From contig NZ_JHXQ01000027.1 of NCBI RefSeq assembly GCF_000621665.1, positions 1 to 42,646 on the forward strand: a DNA stretch of 42,646 nt, read 5' to 3'. How positions within the stretch are numbered: the first letter of the stretch is position 1; each line of letters begins with the position of its first letter. Below, in pieces: positions 23,835 through 31,844 of this stretch. A program made the position numbers and the translations under genes. The notes below the pieces were generated by a model that saw only the letters and a list, made by a program, of their open reading frames with translations, was not told the DNA's origin and ran no database searches. Source of the stretch: Allorhizobium undicola ORS 992 = ATCC 700741 (GTDB taxonomy: Bacteria; Pseudomonadota; Alphaproteobacteria; Rhizobiales; Rhizobiaceae).

Positions 23835-25587
23835 GGATTTTTGCTCCTAAACGCAGGGCGAGTGCGAGACCTGCGCCTGTCAATACGATGCTGATGAGTG
23901 CGAGCGCGGCAATGGTGTTCATGGCGCCGGTTTGCAGAAGCGAAACCATGAGCGAGCCAATCACTTCGGTGCCGGCGCCCATGAGGTAGACACCCGTTGC
24001 ATATTCGCGAAGGAAAATAATCATGATCAGTGCCCAGGCACCGGCCAGACCTGGCCGGACAATCGGGATGACCACATCCTTCCAGGTGCGCCCGATGGTG
24101 GCGCCGGTCGTGCGCGCCGACTCCTCCAGCTCGGGAGCGACCTGAATGAGGGTGCCCTGCAACAGCCGCAAACCGTAGGAAAGGCCGACGACGAGATAGG
24201 CAACGAACAGGCTGACCAGGGTGGGACGAAATGGCGTGAGGAACGGAACGAACAGGAACACCCAGAAGAATGCCAGACCGACGACCAGACCCGGCAGGGC
24301 GCGCGGCAACAGGACAATATAGTCGAGCACTGCATTCGACATTCCCCAATTCCGGTGTCCGGCAAGCCCAACCGCCAGATAGATTGCAACCGCGGCCGCG
24401 CCGCCGACAACCGAAAGAAGGATGGTATTGACGATGCCGTTATAAAGGCTCGGCACCTCCAGCATACGGCTGAAATTCGACAATGTCAGTTGATCCCAAA
24501 GGCTGACGCCCTCCCCCCAGGCATCAACGAAAGCACGCGCCGTGATACCGCCGATCGGCAAGACCACCGAGACAAAGAGCCAGAGCCCAATGATCGAAAG
24601 GGCAATGATCTGGCCGCTTCGTCCGAGCTTGAGCGTCGAGACCCGTGCGCCCTTGCCGCCCATTGCCGCATATTTGCGCGAGTTGCGCAACAGCTTGCGC
24701 TGCATCCACACCAGCGGCAGCGTGATCAGGACGAGGACCACCGCAACAACGGCCATAAGCTGGTAAGTCGGCGTGCCGAACAACGTCGTAAGCTTGTAGA
24801 TATAGGTGGTGAGCACCATGATGCCGTTCGGATCGCCAAGCACCAGGGGAATGCCGAAAGTTTCAAAGCCAAGCAGGATATTGAGCGCGGCGGCGAAAAT
24901 CAGCGCCGGCAGGACCATTGGCAGCGTCACGTCGCGCGAGACCTGCCAGATCGAAGCCCCGGTCGTGCGCGCCGCCTCCTCAAGATCGGACGGCAGATTG
25001 CGCATTGCGGAGGAGACATAAAGATAGACATGCGGTACGTGGCTCAAGCCGGCAATCAGTATCATGCCCGGAAGGCTGTAGATGTTCCAGGGCACCACGC
25101 CGATCAGGTCGCGGACGAAAAGCGAGACGAAACCCGCCGGACCGACGGAGACCGTATAGCCAAAGGCCAGCACGATCGAGGAGATGAACATCGGCACCAG
25201 AACAAGGATTTCCAGCAGGCGCTTTCCCTTGATGTCGGTGCGTGTGATCAAAAAGGCGAGCAGGCCGCCAAGCGGTACGGCGATCGCAACCATGCCGAAG
25301 GAAAAGACTGCGGTCGTGCCGAGCGCACGATAGAAATTCCTGTCGAAGAAAACATAGCGGTAGGCGTCGAGACCGAATTTCGCGCGCGGACTGAAGAAGG
25401 CGGCGGTCAGAAAGCTTTGATAGACGATCAGGCCGACCGGAGCCAGCACCGCGATCGCAAGCAGGCTGATGACGATACGCCTGTAAAGTGTAGCATTGCC
25501 GTGGCGCGGCATTTTCGCTGGATATTTCTTTTCGGCTGCGGCTTTCGAAAGCTCGATAGCGGCCGGTGCTTGAGCGTGGGTAGACAT
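23827..25587 (-). CDS. ABC transporter permease, two fused domains (FbpB/ThiP type)
   Basis: A 586-residue inner-membrane protein of about 12 helices. Two copies of the permease domain are joined, each with an EAA loop that contacts the ATPase: LEEAARTTGASIWQVSRDV in the first half and LEESARTTGATIGRTWKDV in the second. The cytoplasmic N-terminus is 30 residues long. This architecture is that of the FbpB, ThiP and PhnU-like proteins. It lies 64 bp after the binding-protein gene and overlaps the ATPase gene by eight bases, forming one transport operon. Confidence 0.95.
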   Translation of the reverse strand: MSTHAQAPAAIELSKAAAEKKYPAKMPRHGNATLYRRIVISLLAIAVLAPVGLIVYQSFLTAAFFSPRAKFGLDAYRYVFFDRNFYRALGTTAVFSFGMVAIAVPLGGLLAFLITRTDIKGKRLLEILVLVPMFISSIVLAFGYTVSVGPAGFVSLFVRDLIGVVPWNIYSLPGMILIAGLSHVPHVYLYVSSAMRNLPSDLEEAARTTGASIWQVSRDVTLPMVLPALIFAAALNILLGFETFGIPLVLGDPNGIMVLTTYIYKLTTLFGTPTYQLMAVVAVVLVLITLPLVWMQRKLLRNSRKYAAMGGKGARVSTLKLGRSGQIIALSIIGLWLFVSVVLPIGGITARAFVDAWGEGVSLWDQLTLSNFSRMLEVPSLYNGIVNTILLSVVGGAAAVAIYLAVGLAGHRNWGMSNAVLDYIVLLPRALPGLVVGLAFFWVFLFVPFLTPFRPTLVSLFVAYLVVGLSYGLRLLQGTLIQVAPELEESARTTGATIGRTWKDVVIPIVRPGLAGAWALIMIIFLREYATGVYLMGAGTEVIGSLMVSLLQTGAMNTIAALALISIVLTGAGLALALRLGAKIHD

Positions 25588-25651
25588 TCCTTGCCTCTCG
25601 CATGAAGGAGCGGAGCCGCGACGCCCGGACAGCGCCGCGGTGAGCGAAGCA

Positions 25652-26758
25652 TCAGCGGCCGAGGGCTGCCTTCCAGTCGTTGAGGAACTGGACCCGTTTC
25701 ATCTGGTCCATGTATTCCAGAACGCCTTCATCGACGGCGATCGGCTTCAGGCCACCTCCAACCCGTTCATTGAGCGTCTTGATGTTGAGGCCGGCGGTAA
25801 CATCCTCGCGCACCGATGGCAGGCCGCCTGCCGCAAGAAGGGACTGGCCTTCGTTCGAGAGCATGTAGTCTATGAACAATCTGGCCGCATTCGAATGCGG
25901 CGCATCCTTGGTGATCAGCGCCAGACGCGAAAAGGCCGGCGTATAATCCTTCGCGAAATGCACGCCGAGATTTGGACTTTCCTTGACCCAATCCAGCGCA
26001 TAGGAACCGATGATATTGATGGCGATGACGTTTTCGCCCGATACCACCGTCTCCTTCATGCCGCCGGAGCTCGAATAGATCTTGGCGCCATCTGCGCCCA
26101 TTGCTTTGGCAAGATCCCAGAAATCCTTGCGGTTGCGGGCATCGTTGGAATGATGAAGGAAACCGGAGCCTGACTTTTCAGGATCGAAGGTTGCCACCTT
26201 GCCCTGGAGTGTCGCCTTGTTGTCCTTCAGAAAGGTGATCATGTCGGCATAGGTTTTCGGCAGCCTTTCCTTTGCAAGCGCCTTGGTGTTGTAGATCACC
26301 CCGATGGGCTCAACGGTCGTTGCGAAGAGGGCGTTCTTATAGTTGGCCCAGGCTGGCAACCTCGCAGCCTCGGGCGAGGAATATTCGCTCGCATAGCCCT
26401 CCTGCACGAGCGTCATTTGCAGGTCCATAGCCGAACTCCAGACGACATCGGCGGTTGTCTGGCGGGCCGCGGCCTCCGAAATCACCTGATTATAGGTGCC
26501 GTTGGTGCCAAGATCGTTATAGGCGATCTTGATGCCATATTTCCTGGTAAAGCCGTCTTGCAGTTTCTGCGACTGGGCGGCATCGGTGGATGTGTAGATC
26601 GAGACCGTGCCCTCCTTCTTCGCCTTGGCGATGAGGTCGGCGTAATCGGCCGGATAGCCGGCAGGAATTTCCTGCGCAAGTGCGGCGGTTGCCAATGCGG
26701 TCATAAGCGCCGTCGTTACAGCCAAAGCTGTAGACCGCCCTGCAATATGCATGTTCAT
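25652..26758 (-). CDS. extracellular solute-binding protein (FbpA-like, ABC importer)
   Basis: A 368-residue periplasmic protein. A Sec signal peptide occupies residues 1-28, with cleavage after ALA before QEIPAGYP. The mature part begins with the family pattern AKKEGTVSIYTSTDAAQSQK and contains ADVVWSSAMDLQMTLV and NEGQSLLAAGG. ATG 26758 is chosen because GGGGAGA lies just ahead; ATG 26752 is also possible. It leads the transport operon. An operator-like element at 26845-26870, shared with two other genes, lies upstream. The conserved Tyr pair of true ferric-binding proteins was not recognised, so iron is not assumed. Confidence 0.93.
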   Translation of the reverse strand: MNMHIAGRSTALAVTTALMTALATAALAQEIPAGYPADYADLIAKAKKEGTVSIYTSTDAAQSQKLQDGFTRKYGIKIAYNDLGTNGTYNQVISEAAARQTTADVVWSSAMDLQMTLVQEGYASEYSSPEAARLPAWANYKNALFATTVEPIGVIYNTKALAKERLPKTYADMITFLKDNKATLQGKVATFDPEKSGSGFLHHSNDARNRKDFWDLAKAMGADGAKIYSSSGGMKETVVSGENVIAINIIGSYALDWVKESPNLGVHFAKDYTPAFSRLALITKDAPHSNAARLFIDYMLSNEGQSLLAAGGLPSVREDVTAGLNIKTLNERVGGGLKPIAVDEGVLEYMDQMKRVQFLNDWKAALGR

Positions 26759-26807
26759 TTCTGATCTCCCCAAAAGCGCCCGGCTCCATTCTCCTCCGGG
26801 CATATAA

Positions 26808-26827
26808 GCGAGGACTTATGTCCTCGC
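26808..26827 (-). promoter_or_regulatory. hairpin in the leader of the binding-protein gene
   Basis: GCGAGGAC and GTCCTCGC form an 8-bp stem with a TTAT loop, 50 bp before the start codon and 38 bp after the operator-like site. It may shape or protect the transport mRNA; no T-run follows, so termination is unlikely. Confidence 0.45.
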
Positions 26828-26844
26828 CTCCTCCGATCATGCAT

Positions 26845-26870
26845 TATTGGCTTTCCCAATGCCAAAATGC
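26845..26870. promoter_or_regulatory. probable GntR operator 1 (transport operon)
   Basis: The site contains TATTGGCTTTCCCAATGCC and shares TATTGGCTTT at the same position with the sites at 28028 and 29127, followed by an AAT and an A-rich half. It includes TTGGC-N9-GCCAA. It lies 87 bp before the binding-protein start and just after the dehydrogenase stop. Confidence 0.65.
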
Positions 26871-26876
26871 ATTTTA

Positions 26877-27971
26877 TCAGGCATTGACAACCTTTCGGTC
26901 GCCGCCGCGATTTTGCACGGCCCTGGCAACAAGCGCACCAAAGGCATCTGTATTGATATTGCCGCCGAGGTCGCGGGTACGAGATGAAGGATTGGCAAGC
27001 ACCTCATCGACGGCGCGCTCGATTTCCGCACCGGCGGCTTCGAATTGCGGCAGACCACGCTGCTCACCAAGCCAGCTCAGCATCATCGCCGCCGACAGGA
27101 TAAGCGATGTCGGGTTGGCAATGTTCTTGTTTTGAATATCGGGTGCCGAGCCATGTTGTGCCTGGGCGCAGACGAGACCGGTCTCGGCATTGGCATTGAT
27201 GGATCCGGCAAGACCGAGGCTGCCGGAAAGTTCGCTGGCAAGGTCCGAAAGGATGTCCGAATAAAAATTTGTCGCCACGATCACATCGAAACGGGACGGG
27301 TCGCGCACCAGATGTGCCGCCATCGCATCGATGATTACGTCATTGAGGGTAACTTCGGGAAATTCGGCCGCAACCTTGCGGACCTGCTGCATGAACAACC
27401 CGTCCGTCAGGATGAAATTGTTTGCCTTGTGAACCGCCGTGACCTTCTTGTCACGCTTCATTGCCAGAAGGAAAGCCTGACGCGCTATGCGCTCACACGC
27501 ATGGGCCGTGATCTTGCGCACGGAAAGCGCAACATCCGGAGTCGGCATGAATTCGCCGGTGCCGGCATACATGTTACGGTCCGGGTAGAAGCCTTCGGTT
27601 GCCTCGCGCATGATGACGAGATCCATCTTCTTGGCATCGTTGAGGAACGGCCGAGAGCGGGCCGGACGGACATTTGCATAAAGATCGAGCTTGACGCGAA
27701 AGCCGGCCGAAACATTCACACCGCCCTTGTCGCGGGCCGGGTAATCCATGTGCGACTGCGGCCCAAGGATGATGCCATCGAAGCTGCGCGCCCGCTCGAT
27801 CGTTTCGTCGCGCAAGGTGGTTCCAAACTTCTCCAGGCTGGTGAAGCCTGTGTCCTCGAAATGATATTCGAGCCCCAGCCCGAAGGCCGCATCGGTGGCC
27901 TTCAAGACCTCCATTGTAGCCGCTGTGATCTCGGGACCGATCCCATCACACGGCGTCACGAATATTCTCAT
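26877..27971 (-). CDS. isocitrate/isopropylmalate dehydrogenase family protein
   Basis: A 364-residue NAD(P)-dependent enzyme that oxidises a beta-hydroxy acid, usually with loss of CO2. It begins IFVTPCDGIGPEITAAT, has IMREATEGFYPDRNM for substrate binding, TAVHKANNFILTDG with the catalytic Lys, IDAMAAHLVRDPSRFDV with the metal Asp, and GSAPDIQNKNIANPTSL at the cofactor site. The substrate loop differs from LeuB, so a tartrate- or homoisocitrate-dehydrogenase-like role is more likely. ATG 27971 follows GGGAGA. It is preceded by an operator-like site (28028) and followed by the transport operon. Confidence 0.9.
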   Translation of the reverse strand: MRIFVTPCDGIGPEITAATMEVLKATDAAFGLGLEYHFEDTGFTSLEKFGTTLRDETIERARSFDGIILGPQSHMDYPARDKGGVNVSAGFRVKLDLYANVRPARSRPFLNDAKKMDLVIMREATEGFYPDRNMYAGTGEFMPTPDVALSVRKITAHACERIARQAFLLAMKRDKKVTAVHKANNFILTDGLFMQQVRKVAAEFPEVTLNDVIIDAMAAHLVRDPSRFDVIVATNFYSDILSDLASELSGSLGLAGSINANAETGLVCAQAQHGSAPDIQNKNIANPTSLILSAAMMLSWLGEQRGLPQFEAAGAEIERAVDEVLANPSSRTRDLGGNINTDAFGALVARAVQNRGGDRKVVNA

Positions 27972-28027
27972 CTGATAATCTCCCATGAAGCGACGAGCGG
28001 GATCGCCGCGCAATGTCACAGGCAGAT

Positions 28028-28053
28028 TATTGGCTTTTTAAATCCAAAAATAC
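28028..28053. promoter_or_regulatory. probable GntR operator 2 (dehydrogenase gene)
   Basis: TATTGGCTTTTTAAATCC followed by AAAAATAC. The core TTGG-N10-CCAA is symmetric. It matches the site at 29127-29152 in 17 consecutive bases and lies 57 bp before the dehydrogenase start, just after the end of the regulator gene. Confidence 0.75.
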
Positions 28054-28058
28054 AATAA

Positions 28059-28985
28059 CTATTTTGTAAGAATTTCTTTTTCGTGTGCCTGATGCGACCA
28101 TGACCATGTCACGGGCGATTTCTTGGAGAGCGCACCGCTGAGGTGCTGGCGCATCGCATAGGATGCCTCGACGACCTCGCCGCGCTCAAGAAGATCAAGG
28201 ATTTCGAGATGCTCCTGGCATTGACGAACAGTGCGGCTACGATCAACGCGGGAGCGATATTCAAGAAGGCGCCGCATTCGGTTCACCCGCATGAGAGAAA
28301 GATGGAAAAACGGATTGTTCGACATCTTGATGAGTTCTTCGTGGAAAAGCGCGCCATTGTGAAGAAGCCGTTCGGCCGGCAGTCGCTCGATGTCGGTATC
28401 CAGCATCCGCAGCTGAATGCGTCGTTGTTCCTCGATGATTTTCCGGTCAAGCCGGAACTCCGGCTCCAGCATTGCCGCCGGTTCGATCAGCATCCGAAAG
28501 CGATAGATCTGCTCGAATGCTTCCGGCGTTTTGGCCACGGGAAGAAACCGCCAGCCGTAGCCCTGCTTTCGCTCCGCCCAGCCTTCCCGCGCAGCCCGCA
28601 TCAGTACATCGCTGACCTGCGCCTTGGTCAGGTCATAGCGCTCTCTCAGCATCTGCTCGGTAACTTCGGTCGGAATCCGATCCGTAAGCCAATCTTCCGC
28701 CAGACGCTGATAGTCGTTGGCCACCTCGAAGGGCTCGGCATCTTCGCGCACACGTTCGGCGATGCTCTCCGTGATCTCCTTGACAAAGAAACCGCGATTT
28801 TCTTTCTGCTCGAGCAGCCCCTGCGCGGCAAGCATCTCCATCGCCTCCCGCACGGGCGAGCGCGAAACGCCGAACCTGTCGGCTAGCTGCTGTGTTTTCA
28901 GATGATTGCCCACAACCAGCTCCCCGGACGTGACGAGCAGCGTGATTTCATTCGCGATGGTCTGAGCCAACTGGCTTGAGCGCAT
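28059..28985 (-). CDS. GntR family regulator with two winged-helix domains
   Basis: A 308-residue regulator. Residues 6-70 are a typical GntR winged helix (LKTQQLADRFGVSRSPVREA, then LAAQGLLEQ and RGFFV). Residues 90-150 look like a second winged helix (VTEQMLRERYDLTKAQVSDV, REGWAERKQGYGWRFLPV). The rest (155-290) is a helical FCD-type ligand domain without the usual full set of metal histidines. Most FadR-type proteins are 220-250 residues with only one winged helix. ATG 28985 is chosen on homology; AGGACAGG lies ahead. Divergent from the aconitase gene. It probably binds the TTGGCTTT elements at 26845, 28028 and 29127. Confidence 0.88.
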   Translation of the reverse strand: MRSSQLAQTIANEITLLVTSGELVVGNHLKTQQLADRFGVSRSPVREAMEMLAAQGLLEQKENRGFFVKEITESIAERVREDAEPFEVANDYQRLAEDWLTDRIPTEVTEQMLRERYDLTKAQVSDVLMRAAREGWAERKQGYGWRFLPVAKTPEAFEQIYRFRMLIEPAAMLEPEFRLDRKIIEEQRRIQLRMLDTDIERLPAERLLHNGALFHEELIKMSNNPFFHLSLMRVNRMRRLLEYRSRVDRSRTVRQCQEHLEILDLLERGEVVEASYAMRQHLSGALSKKSPVTWSWSHQAHEKEILTK

Positions 28986-29111
28986 TTTACCTGTCCTGAA
29001 GCGGTCCTTTAACGGAGGCAGGATAACGCATCGGCAGGCCGGGGAAAAGAACAAGGCCTCACAATTTGGATGCGATAGCACAGATAAAGCCAATTTGCGT
29101 CGGTTTTTTCG

Positions 29112-29152
29112 TTGACAGTCAATCAATATTGGCTTTTTAAATCATAAAAGTC
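29112..29152 (+). promoter_or_regulatory. aconitase promoter overlapped by probable GntR operator 3
   Basis: TTGACA at 29112-29117 and TTTTAA at 29135-29140 are 17 bp apart and look like -35 and -10 boxes. The operator-like sequence TATTGGCTTTTTAAATC (from 29127) covers the -10 box, as expected for a repressor. A partial inverted copy, ATAAAGCCAA at 29085-29094, may be an extra half site near the regulator gene. Confidence 0.7.
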
Positions 29153-29169
29153 ATTTTTAGGAGGCCATC

Positions 29170-31755
29170 TTGGCCATACAGCGCATCCATACGTCAAGTG
29201 GTGATCTCAATGCCGTCAATCTTGTCGGCATCTTCGGCGAAGACCTGGCGCGGCTGCCATGGGTTCACCGCATCCTCCTTGAAAACATCGTCCGCAAGAC
29301 CCCACATCTTGAAAGCGCAGCCGCACAAAACCTGAGGGATTGGTTGAAGAACGGCACAAGCAATGCCGAGATCGCCTTCCACCCCTCGCGGGTTCTGATG
29401 CACGATACGACCTGTGTACCTGCCCTTGTCGATATTGCCGCCATGCGTGACGCCATCGCTGAGGCTGGGGGCGATCCGGCAGGCCTTACACCGGTACTTC
29501 CCGTCGATGTGTCGGTAGACCACAGCGTCGGCGTTGACCGCTATGGCATGGCCGATGCCCTGGATTTCAACATGCATCGGGAGATGGAGCGCAACAGTGA
29601 GCGCTACAGACTGATGAAATGGGCAACGACCGTTCTTCCCGGCGTCAGGGTCCATCCGCCTGGAACCGGCATCATGCACACGATCAATCTCGAGCAACTG
29701 GCGACAGTTATCCAGATCGAGGAACAGAATGGAGAAAAATGGGCCACGCCCGATACGTTGATCGGCACCGATAGCCACACGCCGATGATCAATGGAATAG
29801 GCGTGCTGGCCTGGGGTGTCGGAGGCCTGGAGGCGGAAAGTGTTTTCTTCGGTCTGCCTGTCACCATCCGCCTTCCGGATGTCGTTGGCGTGCGGCTGAC
29901 AGGCAAATTGCCCCCAGGCGTGCTTTCAACCGATCTTGCACTTGAGGTAACGCATGTCCTGCGCCGTCACGGGATTTCGGGGGAGTTCGTTGAGTTTTTC
30001 GGACCCGGTGTCTCGACGCTCAGAGCAGGCGACCGGGCTGTGGTTGCCAATATGGCGCCGGAATATGGTGCATCGACCGGCTACTTTCCAATTGATGAGC
30101 AGACGGTCGCCTATCTTCGACAGACCGGACGCGCGAGCCTGCATTGCACCCTGGTCGAAGAGGTCGCCAGGGCTATGGGTCTATGGTTCGACGCGAAAAC
30201 CGAGCCGCGCTACACACGGGTCATCGCTATCGATCTCGCAACCGTCGGCCCCACTTTAGCCGGACCACGGCGCCCACAGGACAAGCTTTCCCTCAACGCC
30301 GCAGCCAGCGCACTGCAAACTGCGGCTGGCCGGCAATTCGAACCAGTGACGAATGGCATCCCGGACGGCGCCATTGCCATCGCCGCCGTGACGAGCTGTA
30401 CCAATACGTCTGACCAACGTCTATTGGCCGCAGCCGGCCTGGTTGCACGCAAGGCCAGCGCTTTGGGCCTGCGCCCGCCGCATTGGGTAAAGACGTCGCT
30501 GGCACCCGGATCGCCATCGGCAGAGCTTTTTCTCCGGCGAAGCGGCCTGCTGGAGGAGCTGGAAGCCGTCGGATTTGGGATTGTCGGCAACGGCTGCACG
30601 ACCTGCATCGGCAATTCCGGCCCGCTCCAGCCGGACATGGCAAAAGCCGTGGCCAATGGCACAATCGCTACGGCACTCCTATCGGGCAATCGTAACTTTC
30701 CCGGCCGGGTTCATCCCAGCCTGCAATTCGGCTTTCTGGCATCGCCTCCGCACGTCGTCGCCATGGCTCTTCTGGGGAAAATCTGTGACGATCCCATGGA
30801 TAGACCGGTCGCGGAGACGGCAGACGGGAAAACCGTGTATCTGCGTGATCTCCTCCCGGCCGATGAGGAGATCGAGGCGGTCGTCAGGGACTACTCAAGA
30901 CCTGACGACTTCGCCGCCGCCTTTCACCGCGCTGCCGCAAACAGGGCCTGGGCAGAGCTGGATGCGCCGGCATCGTCAAAATACCCATGGGATGCCAGTT
31001 CGACCTATATCCGGCGTCCGCCCTTTGCCGCTGCAACCACACCAAGCCGGCTAGGCCGCTATAAAGCACATCCGTTGCTGGTTCTTGGCGACGATATGAC
31101 GACGGATCATATCTCGCCTGCCGGTCAGATCAATGCGCAGAGCTTGGCCGGTCGCTATTTGACAGGCGCAGGCAATCCTCCTAAGGATCTCAACGTGTAT
31201 GCCGCACGGCGCGGCAATTGGGAAGCCATGATCCGTGGCCTGTTCGACAACAAAACCGCAGCCAACCTTCTGATTGACGGACGCCCCGCCTTATCGACGA
31301 TCCACGCGCCGACACTTGAGGAAGGCGCCTTGTTCGATGTCGCAGAGCGTTACAGAAAGGAAGAGCGTTCCGTGGTCATCGTGGCCGGAGAACGTTATGG
31401 TGCGGGATCATCACGCGATTGGGCGGCCAAGGGCGTGGCATTGCTTGGCGCACGCGCCGTCATTGCAAAAAGCTTCGAACGAATTCACCGAACAAACCTG
31501 ATCGGCATGGGCGTTCTTCCGATCATCCTTCCCGCAGATGGACCATTCAGCGTCGGCATATCGGACATAATCGAAATCGAGGCCGACCAGGTCACGCCGC
31601 GTGGAAAAATCCCCCTGACGCTGATTGACGCTTCCGGAGTTCGGCAGGCGATCCATGCACAAGCCGCCGTCGAAACCGACCAGGAACTGGAAATCCTCAA
31701 TCACGGCGGCATGATCCCGCTGATCCTGCGCCACCATCTGGAGCGCGTCCGGTGA
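29170..31755 (+). CDS. aconitase family hydratase (AcnA-like)
   Basis: An 861-residue hydro-lyase carrying a [4Fe-4S] cluster. Cluster ligands are C410 (AVTSCTNTSDQ), C476 and C479 (GNGCTTCIGNSG). Other landmarks are VLMHDTTCVPALVD, LIGTDSHTPMING, and the swivelling C-terminal domain with ERYGAGSSRDWAAKG. The arrangement and length match AcnA, which interconverts citrate and isocitrate. The start is TTG 29170, six bases after AGGAGG; no ATG fits. Its position divergent from a GntR regulator and the shared operator with a transporter argue for a dedicated, inducible enzyme acting on an imported tricarboxylic or related acid rather than the housekeeping aconitase. Confidence 0.9.
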   Translation: MAIQRIHTSSGDLNAVNLVGIFGEDLARLPWVHRILLENIVRKTPHLESAAAQNLRDWLKNGTSNAEIAFHPSRVLMHDTTCVPALVDIAAMRDAIAEAGGDPAGLTPVLPVDVSVDHSVGVDRYGMADALDFNMHREMERNSERYRLMKWATTVLPGVRVHPPGTGIMHTINLEQLATVIQIEEQNGEKWATPDTLIGTDSHTPMINGIGVLAWGVGGLEAESVFFGLPVTIRLPDVVGVRLTGKLPPGVLSTDLALEVTHVLRRHGISGEFVEFFGPGVSTLRAGDRAVVANMAPEYGASTGYFPIDEQTVAYLRQTGRASLHCTLVEEVARAMGLWFDAKTEPRYTRVIAIDLATVGPTLAGPRRPQDKLSLNAAASALQTAAGRQFEPVTNGIPDGAIAIAAVTSCTNTSDQRLLAAAGLVARKASALGLRPPHWVKTSLAPGSPSAELFLRRSGLLEELEAVGFGIVGNGCTTCIGNSGPLQPDMAKAVANGTIATALLSGNRNFPGRVHPSLQFGFLASPPHVVAMALLGKICDDPMDRPVAETADGKTVYLRDLLPADEEIEAVVRDYSRPDDFAAAFHRAAANRAWAELDAPASSKYPWDASSTYIRRPPFAAATTPSRLGRYKAHPLLVLGDDMTTDHISPAGQINAQSLAGRYLTGAGNPPKDLNVYAARRGNWEAMIRGLFDNKTAANLLIDGRPALSTIHAPTLEEGALFDVAERYRKEERSVVIVAGERYGAGSSRDWAAKGVALLGARAVIAKSFERIHRTNLIGMGVLPIILPADGPFSVGISDIIEIEADQVTPRGKIPLTLIDASGVRQAIHAQAAVETDQELEILNHGGMIPLILRHHLERVR

Positions 31756-31772
31756 ACAAAATGTTCACCGGA
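31748..31772. terminator. CCGGTGAAC hairpin at the aconitase end
   Basis: TCCGGTGAAC and GTTCACCGGA pair over 10 bp around AAAAT; the stop codon of the aconitase gene lies inside. A similar hairpin occurs at 34306-34331 and a half copy at the end of doxX (11540-11555), so this is a small repeat used at gene ends. No long T-run follows. Confidence 0.55.
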
Positions 31773-31844
31773 CATTGTCCAGGCTCTTGTCTTTTACAAC
31801 TCTGAACGGAAAGCCGGATCCGGAAAGGTTTTACGCGACGCCGC

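Noticed and set aside
23932..25605. 557-codon open frame opposite to the ABC permease gene
   Set aside because: The product would be a highly charged, repeat-poor protein with no recognisable domain, while the minus strand encodes two clear permease domains.
22758..26758. Ferric iron transporter (FbpABC)
   Set aside because: The family fits, but the genes lie among catabolic enzymes under a shared operator-like site, and no iron-box or the typical Tyr pair of the binding protein was recognised.
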